A stretch of 64,000 nt of DNA from Phycisphaerales bacterium (GCA_029242715.1 JAQWTL010000028.1:1-64000); one strand, 5' to 3'; positions 1 to 8,317 are shown, numbered from the stretch's first letter. The notes: generated by a model not told the origin, from the letters alone. Program-made: numbers and translations.

Positions 1-230
1 ACACCCTTGAGATTGACCCAAGTGAATGTTCCCAGGGCTATTGAGAACATGAGCAGGCCGATCCAGGTCAGTGCATGGCCATTACCAAGCCACATGAAGA
101 CGCAGCCAGTGATACCCAATGCGCCCGTGGTAGAAGCCAGCAGCGACTGAACACCTGATCGCTGGACTTTCCCGGTCCATTCAGCCTCTGGACGAAGCAG
201 CTTCATCTTTTCCAGATCAGAGAGGCTCAT
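1..230 (-). CDS. Small membrane protein, 3' end cut by window edge
   Basis: The first 76 codons of an open frame are visible; its end lies outside the window. The ATG overlaps the TGA of the upstream permease gene (ATGA at 227-230), a classic translational coupling, which supports a real gene. The product begins MSLSDLEKMKLLRPEAEW, a short polar segment, followed by two hydrophobic stretches (about residues 34-52 and 56-70) that look like membrane helices. I do not recognise the family. The coupling suggests it is made together with the APC/USP permease and may sit in the same membrane complex, which is inference only. Confidence 0.6.
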   Translation of the reverse strand, partial: MSLSDLEKMKLLRPEAEWTGKVQRSGVQSLLASTTGALGITGCVFMWLGNGHALTWIGLLMFSIALGTFTWVNLKG

Positions 231-2662
231 GTCTCAGGCTCCCTTGATGTCATGAAGTCGATGACCTGCTGGGTCGTGAAACGCGCCCGTCCACTGCGAA
301 GCTTGACCAGAACCAGTGGCCCATCCCAGGCTGCTGCTACACCACGGTGAATCGCCGTAAAGGAACGACGTTGCTTCCAGCTTTCAGCAGCAGCGCCGAT
401 GATCAACAGATCCGAAGCCTTGGCAGCCTCCACGATCGTGCCGACCACGTCGGAAGACTGTTCCATGCGAAGATCGATGGGCAGACCCAGATGTGGTGAA
501 CGAAGTGGTGCCGACTCATCATCGATCGAGAAGATCTCTGAACGCAGCTCGGAACGAATACGTTCTTCCTTCTCATCGCTTCGAAGGATGCGAAGGATCT
601 CGATCCAGGTGCCTGGGCCGGCGACCGACTCTGCGACCTGTATGGCAAACTGGGCCTGACGGGGATTCGCTGCCGGGATGAGAATGCGCTCGGGCATTTC
701 CGGCACACTTCCACGAAGAACCACCGTGTCAGCATCCGAGCGGCGGAGAACCGTATCGAGTTCCGTTCCGAGAATCCTGGCCTTGGGTCCGTGTCGTCGG
801 CCACTCCATCCCATCACCAGTGCGTTGATCTTTCGATCCCGGATGGTGTCGGCAATGGACCGACCCGGGTCACGACTGACCCGAACAAGCCCACGGACGT
901 CATGGCCTGATTCCACAGCGGTCCGCGTCGCGGTTTCCACAACCTTGCGACCTTCTGCAACGAATCGTTCAGTCGACCAATAGGGCGTCTGCTCTGGAAT
1001 GGACACCACGTTCAAGGCGATGACATCCCCGGACTCAGGTGCCACCAGCCTGGTGGCCAGATCAACCAGTGGGGCTGCTGTTTGCGGGTTGGCCACGGGA
1101 ACCAGCACGCGGTACGTCGATTCGCGTGGCGTGGAAGGTGGTTGCTCAAAGGCTACGGCAGATGCGCGGAATTCATGTTCCTGGTTGTTGGAATAGAAGA
1201 AGTACACCAGCAGGCCAGCAGTAATCCAACCAGCGGTCAGGGCCAGTGTCATCGGCTGGGATGCCAGCAACCATGCTGCGATGGCAACCTGTCCAACGGC
1301 CGCCACAATCGGGACCACCGGGTATCCGGGGACGACATATCCATAGCGGAGCTTGTCGCCATATTTGCGGCGAATCGTGATCGATGAAATGTTCACAGCT
1401 GCAAAGACCAGCAGGAACATCGCACAGGTGGCACCCGCCACTCGTTCGGCATCAAGTACCAGCGCAACCACGATGATGATGACACCACTGGCCATCAAGG
1501 CGACTGTAGGTGTTCGGGTACGGGAAGAAATCTTCGCCATGCCCTGGGGCAGATAGTGATCACGGCCCATGGCGAATGAAACACGTGTGGACGAGAACGT
1601 CGTGGCGTTCAGTGCACTCATGGTCGAAAGAATGGCGCCGATGACCAGCAGGATGCCGCCAAGACCCCAGGGCAGGAATTCGTTTGCGGCTACGGCGACA
1701 CCGGTCTCGCCAAGGCCAGCAAGATAGCGCCAGGTTTCAGCCGCACCCCATCCTGTTTCTGCAATGACCTCTTCTGGGATTCGCATCGCACCAATGCAGA
1801 CGATGGCCACCAGGATGTAGATGGGGATGACGATCAACAGTGAGAAGAAGACTGCCCGGGGGATATTGCGCCTGGGATTCTCGACTTCTTCACCAGCTTG
1901 CACGATGATTTCATAACCCTCAAAGGCAATGAAGGTCAGGCCCATCGCAACCAGCACGCCACTGAAACCGTTGGGCATGAAGGGAACGTAGGTTTCCGCA
2001 ACCGTGACATTCCCGGTCGCCCGCAGCATGGCGATGAGGCCTGCGGCGATGAAGATTGCAATCACGATGATCTTGGCAACGGTGATGATGTTGCCGGCCT
2101 TGCCGGTTTCCTTGGAGCCGCGGTAGTTGATCCACAGGAAGACCAGGCAGATGAAGAGCGTGAGACCCTTGGCAAAGGGCCAGGCTTCCATCCCGAACAA
2201 GGTTCCGTAGCCATGACCGTCAATGCCGGTGGGGGCTTCACCAAGTCCGAAGATGACCTGCAATCCCCAGACGATGTAGGTCCCGAAGATGACGGCGTAG
2301 AGAGAGCCCGCCACGGCATGTGCGAGCCAGTCCATCCAGCCAGCCAGGAATGCTGAGGGGCCTGGTAAACCGAAGCGAACCCAGAGGTAGCCACCGCCGG
2401 CGGCAGGAATGGCGCTGCCCAGTTCCGCATAGACCATGGCGGTCATGAGGGTGAGGACACCGTTGAGACAGAAAGCCAGGATGAGGGCGGGTCCGGCGTG
2501 GCCGGCCGCGATCCCGGTGAGGGCGAAGATGCCGGCCCCGATCATGGCCCCGACGCCGACCATGGTGATGTCGAAGAGGCGCATGTCGCGCGCCAGTTCG
2601 GTGACCGGCCCCCCCGGCTGCGACTGGGTATCCATCACGGGTGCGGTGTCAGTGCCGGTCAT
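227..2662 (-). CDS. APC-family amino acid permease fused to two universal stress (USP) domains
   Basis: 811 residues. Residues about 25-500 form a 12-helix APC (amino acid-polyamine-organocation) permease, with the family's GVGAMIGAGIF motif in helix 1. Two USP-like alpha/beta domains follow at roughly 515-660 (starts YRVLVPVANP) and 665-800 (starts RILIPAANP). APC members import or exchange amino acids at the cytoplasmic membrane; the cytosolic USP pair probably senses nucleotide or energy state. The first USP keeps a G-rich GWSGRRHG stretch, while the second is poorer in glycine, so nucleotide binding may be limited to one of them. There is no Shine-Dalgarno before the ATG; a TACAAT hexamer lies 8 nt upstream (2671-2676), so the mRNA may be leaderless. 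Substrate cannot be told from sequence. Confidence 0.9.
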   Translation of the reverse strand: MTGTDTAPVMDTQSQPGGPVTELARDMRLFDITMVGVGAMIGAGIFALTGIAAGHAGPALILAFCLNGVLTLMTAMVYAELGSAIPAAGGGYLWVRFGLPGPSAFLAGWMDWLAHAVAGSLYAVIFGTYIVWGLQVIFGLGEAPTGIDGHGYGTLFGMEAWPFAKGLTLFICLVFLWINYRGSKETGKAGNIITVAKIIVIAIFIAAGLIAMLRATGNVTVAETYVPFMPNGFSGVLVAMGLTFIAFEGYEIIVQAGEEVENPRRNIPRAVFFSLLIVIPIYILVAIVCIGAMRIPEEVIAETGWGAAETWRYLAGLGETGVAVAANEFLPWGLGGILLVIGAILSTMSALNATTFSSTRVSFAMGRDHYLPQGMAKISSRTRTPTVALMASGVIIIVVALVLDAERVAGATCAMFLLVFAAVNISSITIRRKYGDKLRYGYVVPGYPVVPIVAAVGQVAIAAWLLASQPMTLALTAGWITAGLLVYFFYSNNQEHEFRASAVAFEQPPSTPRESTYRVLVPVANPQTAAPLVDLATRLVAPESGDVIALNVVSIPEQTPYWSTERFVAEGRKVVETATRTAVESGHDVRGLVRVSRDPGRSIADTIRDRKINALVMGWSGRRHGPKARILGTELDTVLRRSDADTVVLRGSVPEMPERILIPAANPRQAQFAIQVAESVAGPGTWIEILRILRSDEKEERIRSELRSEIFSIDDESAPLRSPHLGLPIDLRMEQSSDVVGTIVEAAKASDLLIIGAAAESWKQRRSFTAIHRGVAAAWDGPLVLVKLRSGRARFTTQQVIDFMTSREPET

Positions 2663-2670
2663 CGCGGAGG

Positions 2671-2676
2671 ATTGTA
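2671..2676 (-). promoter_or_regulatory. -10-like TACAAT, possible leaderless promoter of the APC/USP gene
   Basis: TACAAT on the minus strand ends 8 nt before the ATG at 2662. No ribosome-binding site lies between them and the upstream mRNA would carry CCTCC instead. No clear -35 is visible, so this rests on position and the same pattern at other starts in the window. Confidence 0.35.
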
Positions 2677-2713
2677 CCGGAGGGGGGGTATCGGGCCGTG
2701 ATCGCCTCAGTGG

Positions 2714-2887
2714 CTAGGGACAGGCCTCCCCAAAGTGGCTCAGGAGGATGAGGACATCATCCGCATCGACCAGTCCGTCATCATTGAAATCTCCGTTGGG
2801 CGTGCTGGTTTCCCAGACGGCGATGATCAAGAGCACATCATTGACATCGACTCCCCGTGATCCCTGGCGGAAAGCCCCGGGGATCTA
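2714..2887 (-). pseudogene. Relic dockerin-like C-terminus of a lost beta-helix gene
   Basis: Read on the minus strand this gives a 57-codon stretch between two stops, without a start codon, whose second half reads DVNDVLLIIAVW then GDFNDDGLVDADDVLILL and ends HFGEACP. It is the same dockerin-like pair of calcium-loop repeats that ends the two intact genes next door (compare GDATGDGSVNVNDVLYVL and DADFNEDGLVDADDVLIL). Its upstream side, at about 2852, runs straight into the spacer found after each intact gene, so leader, signal peptide and whole beta-helix are missing. The simplest reading is a third tandem copy removed by deletion, leaving the tail. Confidence 0.8.
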
Positions 2888-2890
2888 CCC
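2852..2890. repeat. Post-gene spacer repeat, copy 1
   Basis: This spacer after the stop of the beta-helix gene at 2915 matches 4867-4905, after the stop of the next paralogue, with only a few substitutions over 39 bp. Both begin TCCCCGTGATCCCT. It marks the duplication unit as gene plus spacer, and its junction with the relic dockerin dates the deletion after duplication. Confidence 0.75.
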
Positions 2891-2914
2891 AGAGAGTCCC
2901 GGGGATTTGGGGGG

Positions 2915-4789
2915 TTACATCGTGGCGCACTCCATGCCGTAGTGACTCAACAGGATCAGGAGGTCATCCACGTCGACCAGGCCGTCGTCATTGAAGTCGG
3001 CATCAGGATCATCCGAACCCAAGGCGGACAGGACATACAGCACGTCGTCGAAATCGACGAGATAGTCGCCGGTGGCGTCACCTGTGCAGCCGGGGCATGC
3101 ATCCACGACGAGGTTGCCGGCCTTGTCGGTCCAGTCACCATCAATCTGGTCTGGCGCATTGCCACAGACGGTGGTGTAGGACAGAGTGTTGCTGGTCGAA
3201 ACGACACACACGACACCGCCTCCGTACTCCTGGGCCGTGTTGCCCGTGATCATGGATCTGGTGAATGTGGAGTTGCTGACTTGGGAGTAGATCCCGCCCC
3301 CAATGCCGGTCGCCATGTTGCCCGAGATCGTGCAGTAGGTGATCAACTGTTCGGAGGGAAAGCTGCAGAAGTGCAGGAAGATGGCTCCACCAAGGATGGC
3401 TGAATTGTCCGAGATCGAACAGTTGGTCATGGTGGCACTGCTTCGATAGCAGTAGATCCCACCGCCCCGGGTGGAGCTGCCGTTAGTGGATTCCTCAGAG
3501 TAGGACAACTTGTTCCCCGTGATCGAACTGTCGGTGATCGAGATGCTGCTGGACAGGAGGCAGCAGATTCCGCCCCCCTTCGCATTCGGTGCAGGAGAAG
3601 TGTTGCCCGTGATGCTGCATCCGGAGATAGTCACATGGCTGTACGATCCCAGATAGACGCCGCCACCCACGCGTGCGCTGTTACCTTCAATGACGCATCC
3701 GACGATCGTGGCGTTGCTGTTGTTGAAAACCACGCCACCACCACCACCAATATTCCCAGCCGTGTTTCCCGAAATGAAACAGTTGACCAGGGTGGGATTG
3801 TTTGAGAGATACGCGCCCACCCCGCCACCAAAGTGTTCCGAGGTATTGCCGGTGATGATGCAATCGGTAATGAGCGGCGTACCGTACCAACGGCAGAATA
3901 TCCCACCACCGTTGTGGCTGGCCGTGTTGTCAGAGATCGTGCAGCCGGTGATGGTGGGGCTGCTGGTGTTGCAGTAGATGCCGCTGCCGGATTCGGCCGT
4001 GTTGTCCGAAATCGTGCAGTCGGTGATGGCAGGGTTGCTGTTGGGGTCGCAGTAGATTCCGCCGCCGTCGGTGTTGGTCGTGTTGTTCGATATCGTGCAG
4101 TCGGTGATAGTGGGGCTGCTGTTGTTGCAGAAGATTCCGCCGCCGCCGAAGATCGCCATGTTGCCCTCGAACGTGCAGTCCTTGATGGTGGGGCTGCTGT
4201 TGTTGCAGAAGACTCCGCCGCCGTTGTTGGCATCGTTGCCCAAGATCGTGCAGCCGCTGATGGTGGGGCTGCTGTTGTGATCGCAGTAGATCCCGCCGCC
4301 GTCGTAGGCCAAGTTGCCCTCGATCGTGCAGCCGGTGATGGTGGGGTTGCTGTTGGTGTCACAGTAGATCCCGCCGCCGTCGAAGGCCAGGTTGCTCTTG
4401 ATCGTGCACCCGCTGATGGTGGGGCTTGTGTAACTGCAGGAGATACCACCGCCGGCGGATGAGTTCCCCCCAGTAATCAACAGGTCCTTGATCAGCATCT
4501 CGGGGCCTTGTCCACCGCTGATACTGAACACTCGGCCAGCCTGTTGAGCATCTACGGTTGTCGCCAGAGAGCCATCACTGTTGAGTGTGCCTTGGATCGT
4601 GATGGCTTTACCGTCCGGGTCGAGCGTGTTCTCGTAGAAAGTGCCAGCGGCGATCTGGATCAGGTCGCCATCAGATGATGCATCGATGGCATCTTGGATC
4701 GTCGGGTAATCGTCCGGAACATTGATGGTGGCGGCTGAAGTCAGTCCGGCGCAGGCCAGGCACATGAAGAGAGTGGTGATGAGTCGCAT
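2915..4789 (-). CDS. Secreted right-handed beta-helix protein with dockerin-like tail (paralogue A)
   Basis: 624 residues from the ATG at 4789, chosen because GGAAAG sits 6 nt upstream (4796-4801) and the first residues, MRLITTLFMCLACAGLTSAA, form a Sec signal peptide; the frame stays open upstream but lacks such signals. A pectate-lyase-like entry (INVPDDYPTIQDAIDA) leads into about 17 rungs of 22-27 residues, each of the form PTITGCTIxxN...GGGIYC, so two cysteines recur per rung. The helix ends at a CGNAPDQI...DACP cap, followed by two dockerin-type calcium loops (GDATGDYLVDFDDVL and DADFNDDGLVDVDDLL). Such proteins are usually exported carbohydrate-binding or adhesive surface proteins; no catalytic residues were recognised. 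Close paralogue of the gene at 4919. Confidence 0.85.
   Translation of the reverse strand: MRLITTLFMCLACAGLTSAATINVPDDYPTIQDAIDASSDGDLIQIAAGTFYENTLDPDGKAITIQGTLNSDGSLATTVDAQQAGRVFSISGGQGPEMLIKDLLITGGNSSAGGGISCSYTSPTISGCTIKSNLAFDGGGIYCDTNSNPTITGCTIEGNLAYDGGGIYCDHNSSPTISGCTILGNDANNGGGVFCNNSSPTIKDCTFEGNMAIFGGGGIFCNNSSPTITDCTISNNTTNTDGGGIYCDPNSNPAITDCTISDNTAESGSGIYCNTSSPTITGCTISDNTASHNGGGIFCRWYGTPLITDCIITGNTSEHFGGGVGAYLSNNPTLVNCFISGNTAGNIGGGGGVVFNNSNATIVGCVIEGNSARVGGGVYLGSYSHVTISGCSITGNTSPAPNAKGGGICCLLSSSISITDSSITGNKLSYSEESTNGSSTRGGGIYCYRSSATMTNCSISDNSAILGGAIFLHFCSFPSEQLITYCTISGNMATGIGGGIYSQVSNSTFTRSMITGNTAQEYGGGVVCVVSTSNTLSYTTVCGNAPDQIDGDWTDKAGNLVVDACPGCTGDATGDYLVDFDDVLYVLSALGSDDPDADFNDDGLVDVDDLLILLSHYGMECATM
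3900..4460. repeat. Intragenic tandem repeat, period about 75-78 bp
   Basis: DNA of the first rungs of paralogue A repeats every 75-78 bp, for example GTGGGGCTGCTGTTGTTGCAG near 4109 and 4187 with variants near 4262 and 4339. Each unit encodes one beta-helix rung. The DNA-level similarity is higher than between later rungs, which suggests recent unit expansion. Confidence 0.7.
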
Positions 4790-4855
4790 GATTATCTTTC
4801 CAAACTCCCCCCTGTTGGCACGAGAGCAATCAGGGTCATGGGTTGACAAGCAACC
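4777..4855 (-). repeat. 79-bp leader repeat, copy 1 (upstream of paralogue A)
   Basis: Identical base for base to 6628-6706. It covers the last bases upstream, the Shine-Dalgarno GGAAAG, the ATG and the first four codons. Perfect identity of non-coding leader between genes whose helix domains have diverged points to recent copying, gene conversion or selection for common control. Confidence 0.85.
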
Positions 4856-4866
4856 TGCCAGTCCTG

Positions 4867-4905
4867 TCCCCGTGATCCCTGACGGAAAACCGCGGGGATC
4901 TACCG
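4867..4905. repeat. Post-gene spacer repeat, copy 2
   Basis: Partner of the repeat at 2852-2890. It lies just after the stop of paralogue B (4919), between it and the leader of paralogue A. Confidence 0.75.
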
Positions 4906-4918
4906 AGGAAACGTGCGG

Positions 4919-6640
4919 TTACATCGTTCCACACTCCACGCCGTAGTGGCTCAACAGGATCAGGACGTCATCCGCATCGACCAGTCCATCTTCATTGAAG
5001 TCGGCGTCAGGATCATTCGAACCCCAGACTGAAAGAACGTAGAGCACATCGTTGACATTGACGGATCCGTCTCCGGTGGCGTCGCCTGGGCAATATGGGC
5101 ACGCATCTGCGACGGTATTGCCGCCCATATCGATCCAATCTTCATATATCTGATCCGGTGCATTGCCGCAGATGGTGGTTTCAGCAAGGGCAGGACCACC
5201 CGAGAAAGAGTAGATCCCCCCGCCGTATTGGATGGCCGTGTTGCCCGTGACTACACATCCGATGATGGTGGTGGGGTGGTATGGGCAGAAGATCCCAGCG
5301 CCGATACGGGCATCGTTGACTGCAATTGTGCCGCCGATGATGGTGAGATTGCCATAGATGTTGTAGATCCCACCACCGACATCGGCCGTGTTTCCCATGA
5401 CCGTACAGTTGGTGACCGTCATGGGGTCATCGCTGTAGATCCCGCCGCCACCCTCTTGGGCCGTGTTGCCCGAGATCACACAGCCGGTGATAGTGGTCGG
5501 CGACGACCAGCATATGATCCCGCCGCCAGATCCGTCAGCCGTGTTGTTTGTGATCGAGCAGTTGGTGATGGAAGGGTTGCTAAAGAAGCAGGAGATCCCG
5601 CCGCCGAGGTTCGGGGCCGTGTTGCCTGAGATCACACACTCTGTGATGGTGGGGTTGGTGTGTTCGGCACAGTAGATCCCGCCGCCGCTGTAATCAGCCG
5701 AGTTGCTTGTGATCATGCAGCCGGTGATAACAGGGTCGCTGTTGCCACTTGACCATCCGATGCAGTGGATCCCACCACCGACGTTGGCGGTATTGCCCGT
5801 GATCGAGCAGTTGGTTATGGCAGGGCTGCTGCTGGCGAAGGAGATCCCACCGCCGCGTTCGGTGGCCGTGTTGCCCATGATTATGCAGCCGGTGATGGTG
5901 GGGTTGCTGGAGTTGTAATCGCGGCAGTAGATTCCACCGCCGTACAAATCGGACGTGTTACTCAGGATCGTGCAGTCGGCGATGGTGGGGTGGCTGTTTT
6001 CGCCACAGTAGATCCCGCCACCGCGGTCCGAGGACTCGTTGACCCGGATCACGCAGTCGGTGATTGTGGCGTTACTGTTGTAGCAGGAGATCCCACCACC
6101 GCGTTCTAATGACTCGTTGCCCTGGATCACACAATCGGTGATGGTGGGGTTGCAGCGGATACAGTTGATCCCGCCACCGTAGCCTGATGACTCATTGCCC
6201 TGGATCACACAGTCAGTGATGGTGGGGTTGCTTTGGGAGCACAAGATCCCGCCGCCATGATCTTCCCACCAGTCGTAATCCCCATCACCGTTGTAGTCGT
6301 AGTCAACACCAAGGCCATTCGTAATCGTAAACCCCTCGATCACCGTGGCATCAGTCTCACCACTGACGCAGGCAATTCCACGCCGAGCATCCTGACCATC
6401 GATGATCGTCTCCTCCGGTGTACCACTGGCCCGAAGCGTGATGGCCTTGCCCTTCATGTCAACGACATGGCCGTCCTGGGTAGAGGTGTAGGCACCAGGC
6501 GCGACGACGATCTCGTCACCATCACTGGCAGCATCGACCGCCTCCTGGATCGTCGGGTAATCACCCGGGACGTTGATCGTGGCGGCCGAAGCGGTCAGGG
6601 TCAGTGCGAAGCTGGCGATAAGAATGATGATGAGTCGCAT
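4919..6640 (-). CDS. Secreted right-handed beta-helix protein with dockerin-like tail (paralogue B)
   Basis: 573 residues from ATG 6640 (GGAAAG 6 nt upstream, same leader as paralogue A). The signal peptide MRLIIILIASFALTLTASAA is followed by INVPGDYPTIQEAVDA, an early DG.DYNGDGDYDWWEDHGGG insert, about 13 GGGI-type rungs with paired cysteines, the CGNAPDQI...DACP cap, and two dockerin-like calcium loops (GDATGDGSVNVNDVL, DADFNEDGLVDADDVL). The protein should be exported and fold as a calcium-stabilised beta-solenoid. Dockerin modules elsewhere bind cohesins, but none is seen in this window, so the tail may serve another anchoring role. Transcription would run toward paralogue A about 130 bp downstream, so the two may share one mRNA. 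Confidence 0.85.
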   Translation of the reverse strand: MRLIIILIASFALTLTASAATINVPGDYPTIQEAVDAASDGDEIVVAPGAYTSTQDGHVVDMKGKAITLRASGTPEETIIDGQDARRGIACVSGETDATVIEGFTITNGLGVDYDYNGDGDYDWWEDHGGGILCSQSNPTITDCVIQGNESSGYGGGINCIRCNPTITDCVIQGNESLERGGGISCYNSNATITDCVIRVNESSDRGGGIYCGENSHPTIADCTILSNTSDLYGGGIYCRDYNSSNPTITGCIIMGNTATERGGGISFASSSPAITNCSITGNTANVGGGIHCIGWSSGNSDPVITGCMITSNSADYSGGGIYCAEHTNPTITECVISGNTAPNLGGGISCFFSNPSITNCSITNNTADGSGGGIICWSSPTTITGCVISGNTAQEGGGGIYSDDPMTVTNCTVMGNTADVGGGIYNIYGNLTIIGGTIAVNDARIGAGIFCPYHPTTIIGCVVTGNTAIQYGGGIYSFSGGPALAETTICGNAPDQIYEDWIDMGGNTVADACPYCPGDATGDGSVNVNDVLYVLSVWGSNDPDADFNEDGLVDADDVLILLSHYGVECGTM

Positions 6641-6706
6641 GATTATCTTTCCAAACTCCCCCCTGTTGGCACGAGAGCAATCAGGGTCATGGGTTGACAA
6701 GCAACC
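6628..6706 (-). repeat. 79-bp leader repeat, copy 2 (upstream of paralogue B)
   Basis: Identical to 4777-4855; contains the ribosome-binding site and start codon of paralogue B. Similarity stops abruptly at 6706. Confidence 0.85.
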
Positions 6707-6870
6707 CGGCACGCTTCCCCTCCACTTGCCCCTCACGGGTCAAGGCATCAACTGACCACAAAGGTCACAAGTGACCGCTGGGCAGGTGATTGACTTTGGG
6801 AAACATGGGCCAGGAGATCACGCCCGGTCCGGTCAAATGAGAGAGGGGAGAACACATATCAGCAGTCCTT

Positions 6871-6908
6871 GTAAAAGAACCATGTAAAGGAACCATGTAA
6901 AGGAACCA
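6871..6908. repeat. 13-bp direct repeat, three copies
   Basis: Units start at 6871, 6884 and 6897; the first differs from the others by one base and the third lacks the last base. Function unknown; could bind a regulator or reflect slippage. Confidence 0.7.
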
Positions 6909-7038
6909 AGAACGGATACCAAGATCCACAGACTCTCACCTCTTGATGGCCAACCTAAATGCACGTGGGATGGGTACCGGAAATTGACGCTAAATTTCCT
7001 GCAACGGCCTTTCGTCGGCGTGTTCAACGAGATTTCAA

Positions 7039-7066
7039 CGAGACATAGATAGCGAGACATAGATAG
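7039..7066. repeat. 14-bp direct repeat, two copies
   Basis: CGAGACATAGATAG occurs at 7039-7052 and again at 7053-7066 without change. Confidence 0.7.
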
Positions 7067-7158
7067 ATGGATAGGAACGGCCTCAAGCCCACTCATTTCA
7101 ATCAATGAGTGAGCATGAAGGGCTTGTGTGTGTGGGGAGGGTTGAGGGTGCGATCGCC

Positions 7159-8310
7159 TCAGCCGCTCGGGAAGAGAGCCTTCGCCAGTTCCTCGATGCC
7201 CTGACCCTTGGTTGCGATCGTCTCGCAGATCGGACGACCTGTGCTGATATCCAGCAGCTCGCGGGCCAGCTTGGCTTCACCAGCATGATCCGCCTTGTTC
7301 AGGACGAAGATGTCAGCGATCTCCAGGATGCCTGCCTTGTCCATCTGGACCGAGTCACCCATGCCGGGCACGACAACGACGGCGGTCATGTCCACGTGCT
7401 CGCGAATGGCAACATCGCTCTGACCAGCACCGACCGTCTCGACGATGACGCGATCCCAACCCGCACCACCCAGGATCTCGATGATCTCGGGCAGATGGGC
7501 ATAGTCCTCGCCGACAATCGCAAAGCTGCGATAGAAACAGTCCTCGTCAACCTCGTTGAAGTCGACGCGAAGACGATCACCGAGCAATGCGCCGCTCGTG
7601 ATCGGACTCATCGGATCAAAGGCAACCACGGCAACCTTCTCGCCAGCACGATGCATCTCGTTGGCCATGGCGGCAACAAGTGTCGACTTGCCCGCACCCG
7701 GTGAACCAGTCAGGCCGACAACACGGGCTGGTCGCTTGCGCGGGGCCGAGGACACGTCTTCGCCTGTCACTAGTCGTGAAAGCGTACGAGCCAGGTTGGC
7801 TGAGTTGTCATCAGAAGACAGATTGTCATAGGGATCGGTTGCCGCACGAACCGAATCGACGATGTCCTGCATCGTCGTACCTGTATGGAAGACTGAGTTC
7901 ACGCCACCATCGAGCATGCCCTGTACGTCTTCCTGGGGAATGATGCCGCCGATGTTGATCGTCATGTCTGGACGACCCACGTTGCGGCACTCCTCGATGA
8001 GCTTGGGAACCAGCACGTTGTGCGAGTTGCTCATCATCGAAGCGGCGATGCAGTCGACATCCTCGTCACGGGCCGCGATCGCCAGGCTGCGAGGCGTCTG
8101 CCAGAGCCCGGAATAGATCACATGGATACCGCTGTCTCGCATGGCCCGGGCAATGAGCTTGACGCCACGGTCGTGGCCATCGAGTCCCATCTTGCCGAGC
8201 AGGACACGTGGACGGTGGGGCAGGTCGCCGCATCGGTCAACCTTCTCCATGACTGTCGTGGGTTCTGTTGTTGCCTTTGCCATAGGGGGGGCAATGATAC
8301 TGGATGCCAA
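7159..8310 (-). CDS. Fusion of a B12-binding (acyl-CoA mutase small-subunit) domain with a MeaB-type GTPase
   Basis: 383 residues. Residues about 35-165 are a cobalamin-binding domain with MGLDGHDRG (the DxHxxG motif whose His ligates cobalt) and the later GG of NIGGIIP. Residues about 190-380 are a G3E GTPase like MeaB/ArgK: Walker A GSPGAGKST, FDPMSPITSG, the VETVGAGQSD switch and NKAD for guanine. MeaB chaperones B12 loading and repair of methylmalonyl-CoA mutase. The order B12 domain then GTPase matches the N-terminal half of the fused mutase IcmF, but the TIM-barrel substrate domain is absent and must be a separate subunit elsewhere. The start is a TTG at 8310, supported by AGGAGG 7 nt upstream (8318-8324); the ATG at 8283 is preceded by a run of C with no such site. 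Confidence 0.88.
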   Translation of the reverse strand: MASSIIAPPMAKATTEPTTVMEKVDRCGDLPHRPRVLLGKMGLDGHDRGVKLIARAMRDSGIHVIYSGLWQTPRSLAIAARDEDVDCIAASMMSNSHNVLVPKLIEECRNVGRPDMTINIGGIIPQEDVQGMLDGGVNSVFHTGTTMQDIVDSVRAATDPYDNLSSDDNSANLARTLSRLVTGEDVSSAPRKRPARVVGLTGSPGAGKSTLVAAMANEMHRAGEKVAVVAFDPMSPITSGALLGDRLRVDFNEVDEDCFYRSFAIVGEDYAHLPEIIEILGGAGWDRVIVETVGAGQSDVAIREHVDMTAVVVVPGMGDSVQMDKAGILEIADIFVLNKADHAGEAKLARELLDISTGRPICETIATKGQGIEELAKALFPSG

Positions 8311-8317
8311 GCCCCTT

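Larger units (their letters stand above)
6707..7158. other. Gene-free region with short tandem repeats
   Basis: About 450 bp without a credible gene between the beta-helix pair and the B12/GTPase gene. It holds a 13-bp unit (GTAAARGAACCAT) in about three copies at 6871-6908 and a 14-bp unit (CGAGACATAGATAG) twice at 7039-7066. Composition is richer in A and T than the flanking genes. It must hold the promoter of the beta-helix genes, but no convincing -35/-10 pair was picked out. Confidence 0.6.

Noticed and set aside
3833-4462. Long plus-strand frame rich in Ala, Val, Gly and Asp antisense to paralogue A
   Set aside because: It is the shadow of the repetitive helix-coding DNA; low complexity, no ribosome site and no recognisable domain. 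Similar frames occur opposite paralogue B.
4790-4849. Longer start for the beta-helix genes (MSTHDPDC...)
   Set aside because: The internal ATG has a proper ribosome site and begins a signal peptide; the extension is encoded by the conserved leader DNA and would bury the signal.
7150-7157. GCGATCGC palindrome like the cyanobacterial HIP1 element
   Set aside because: Single occurrence noticed; no iterated pattern, so coincidence is likely.
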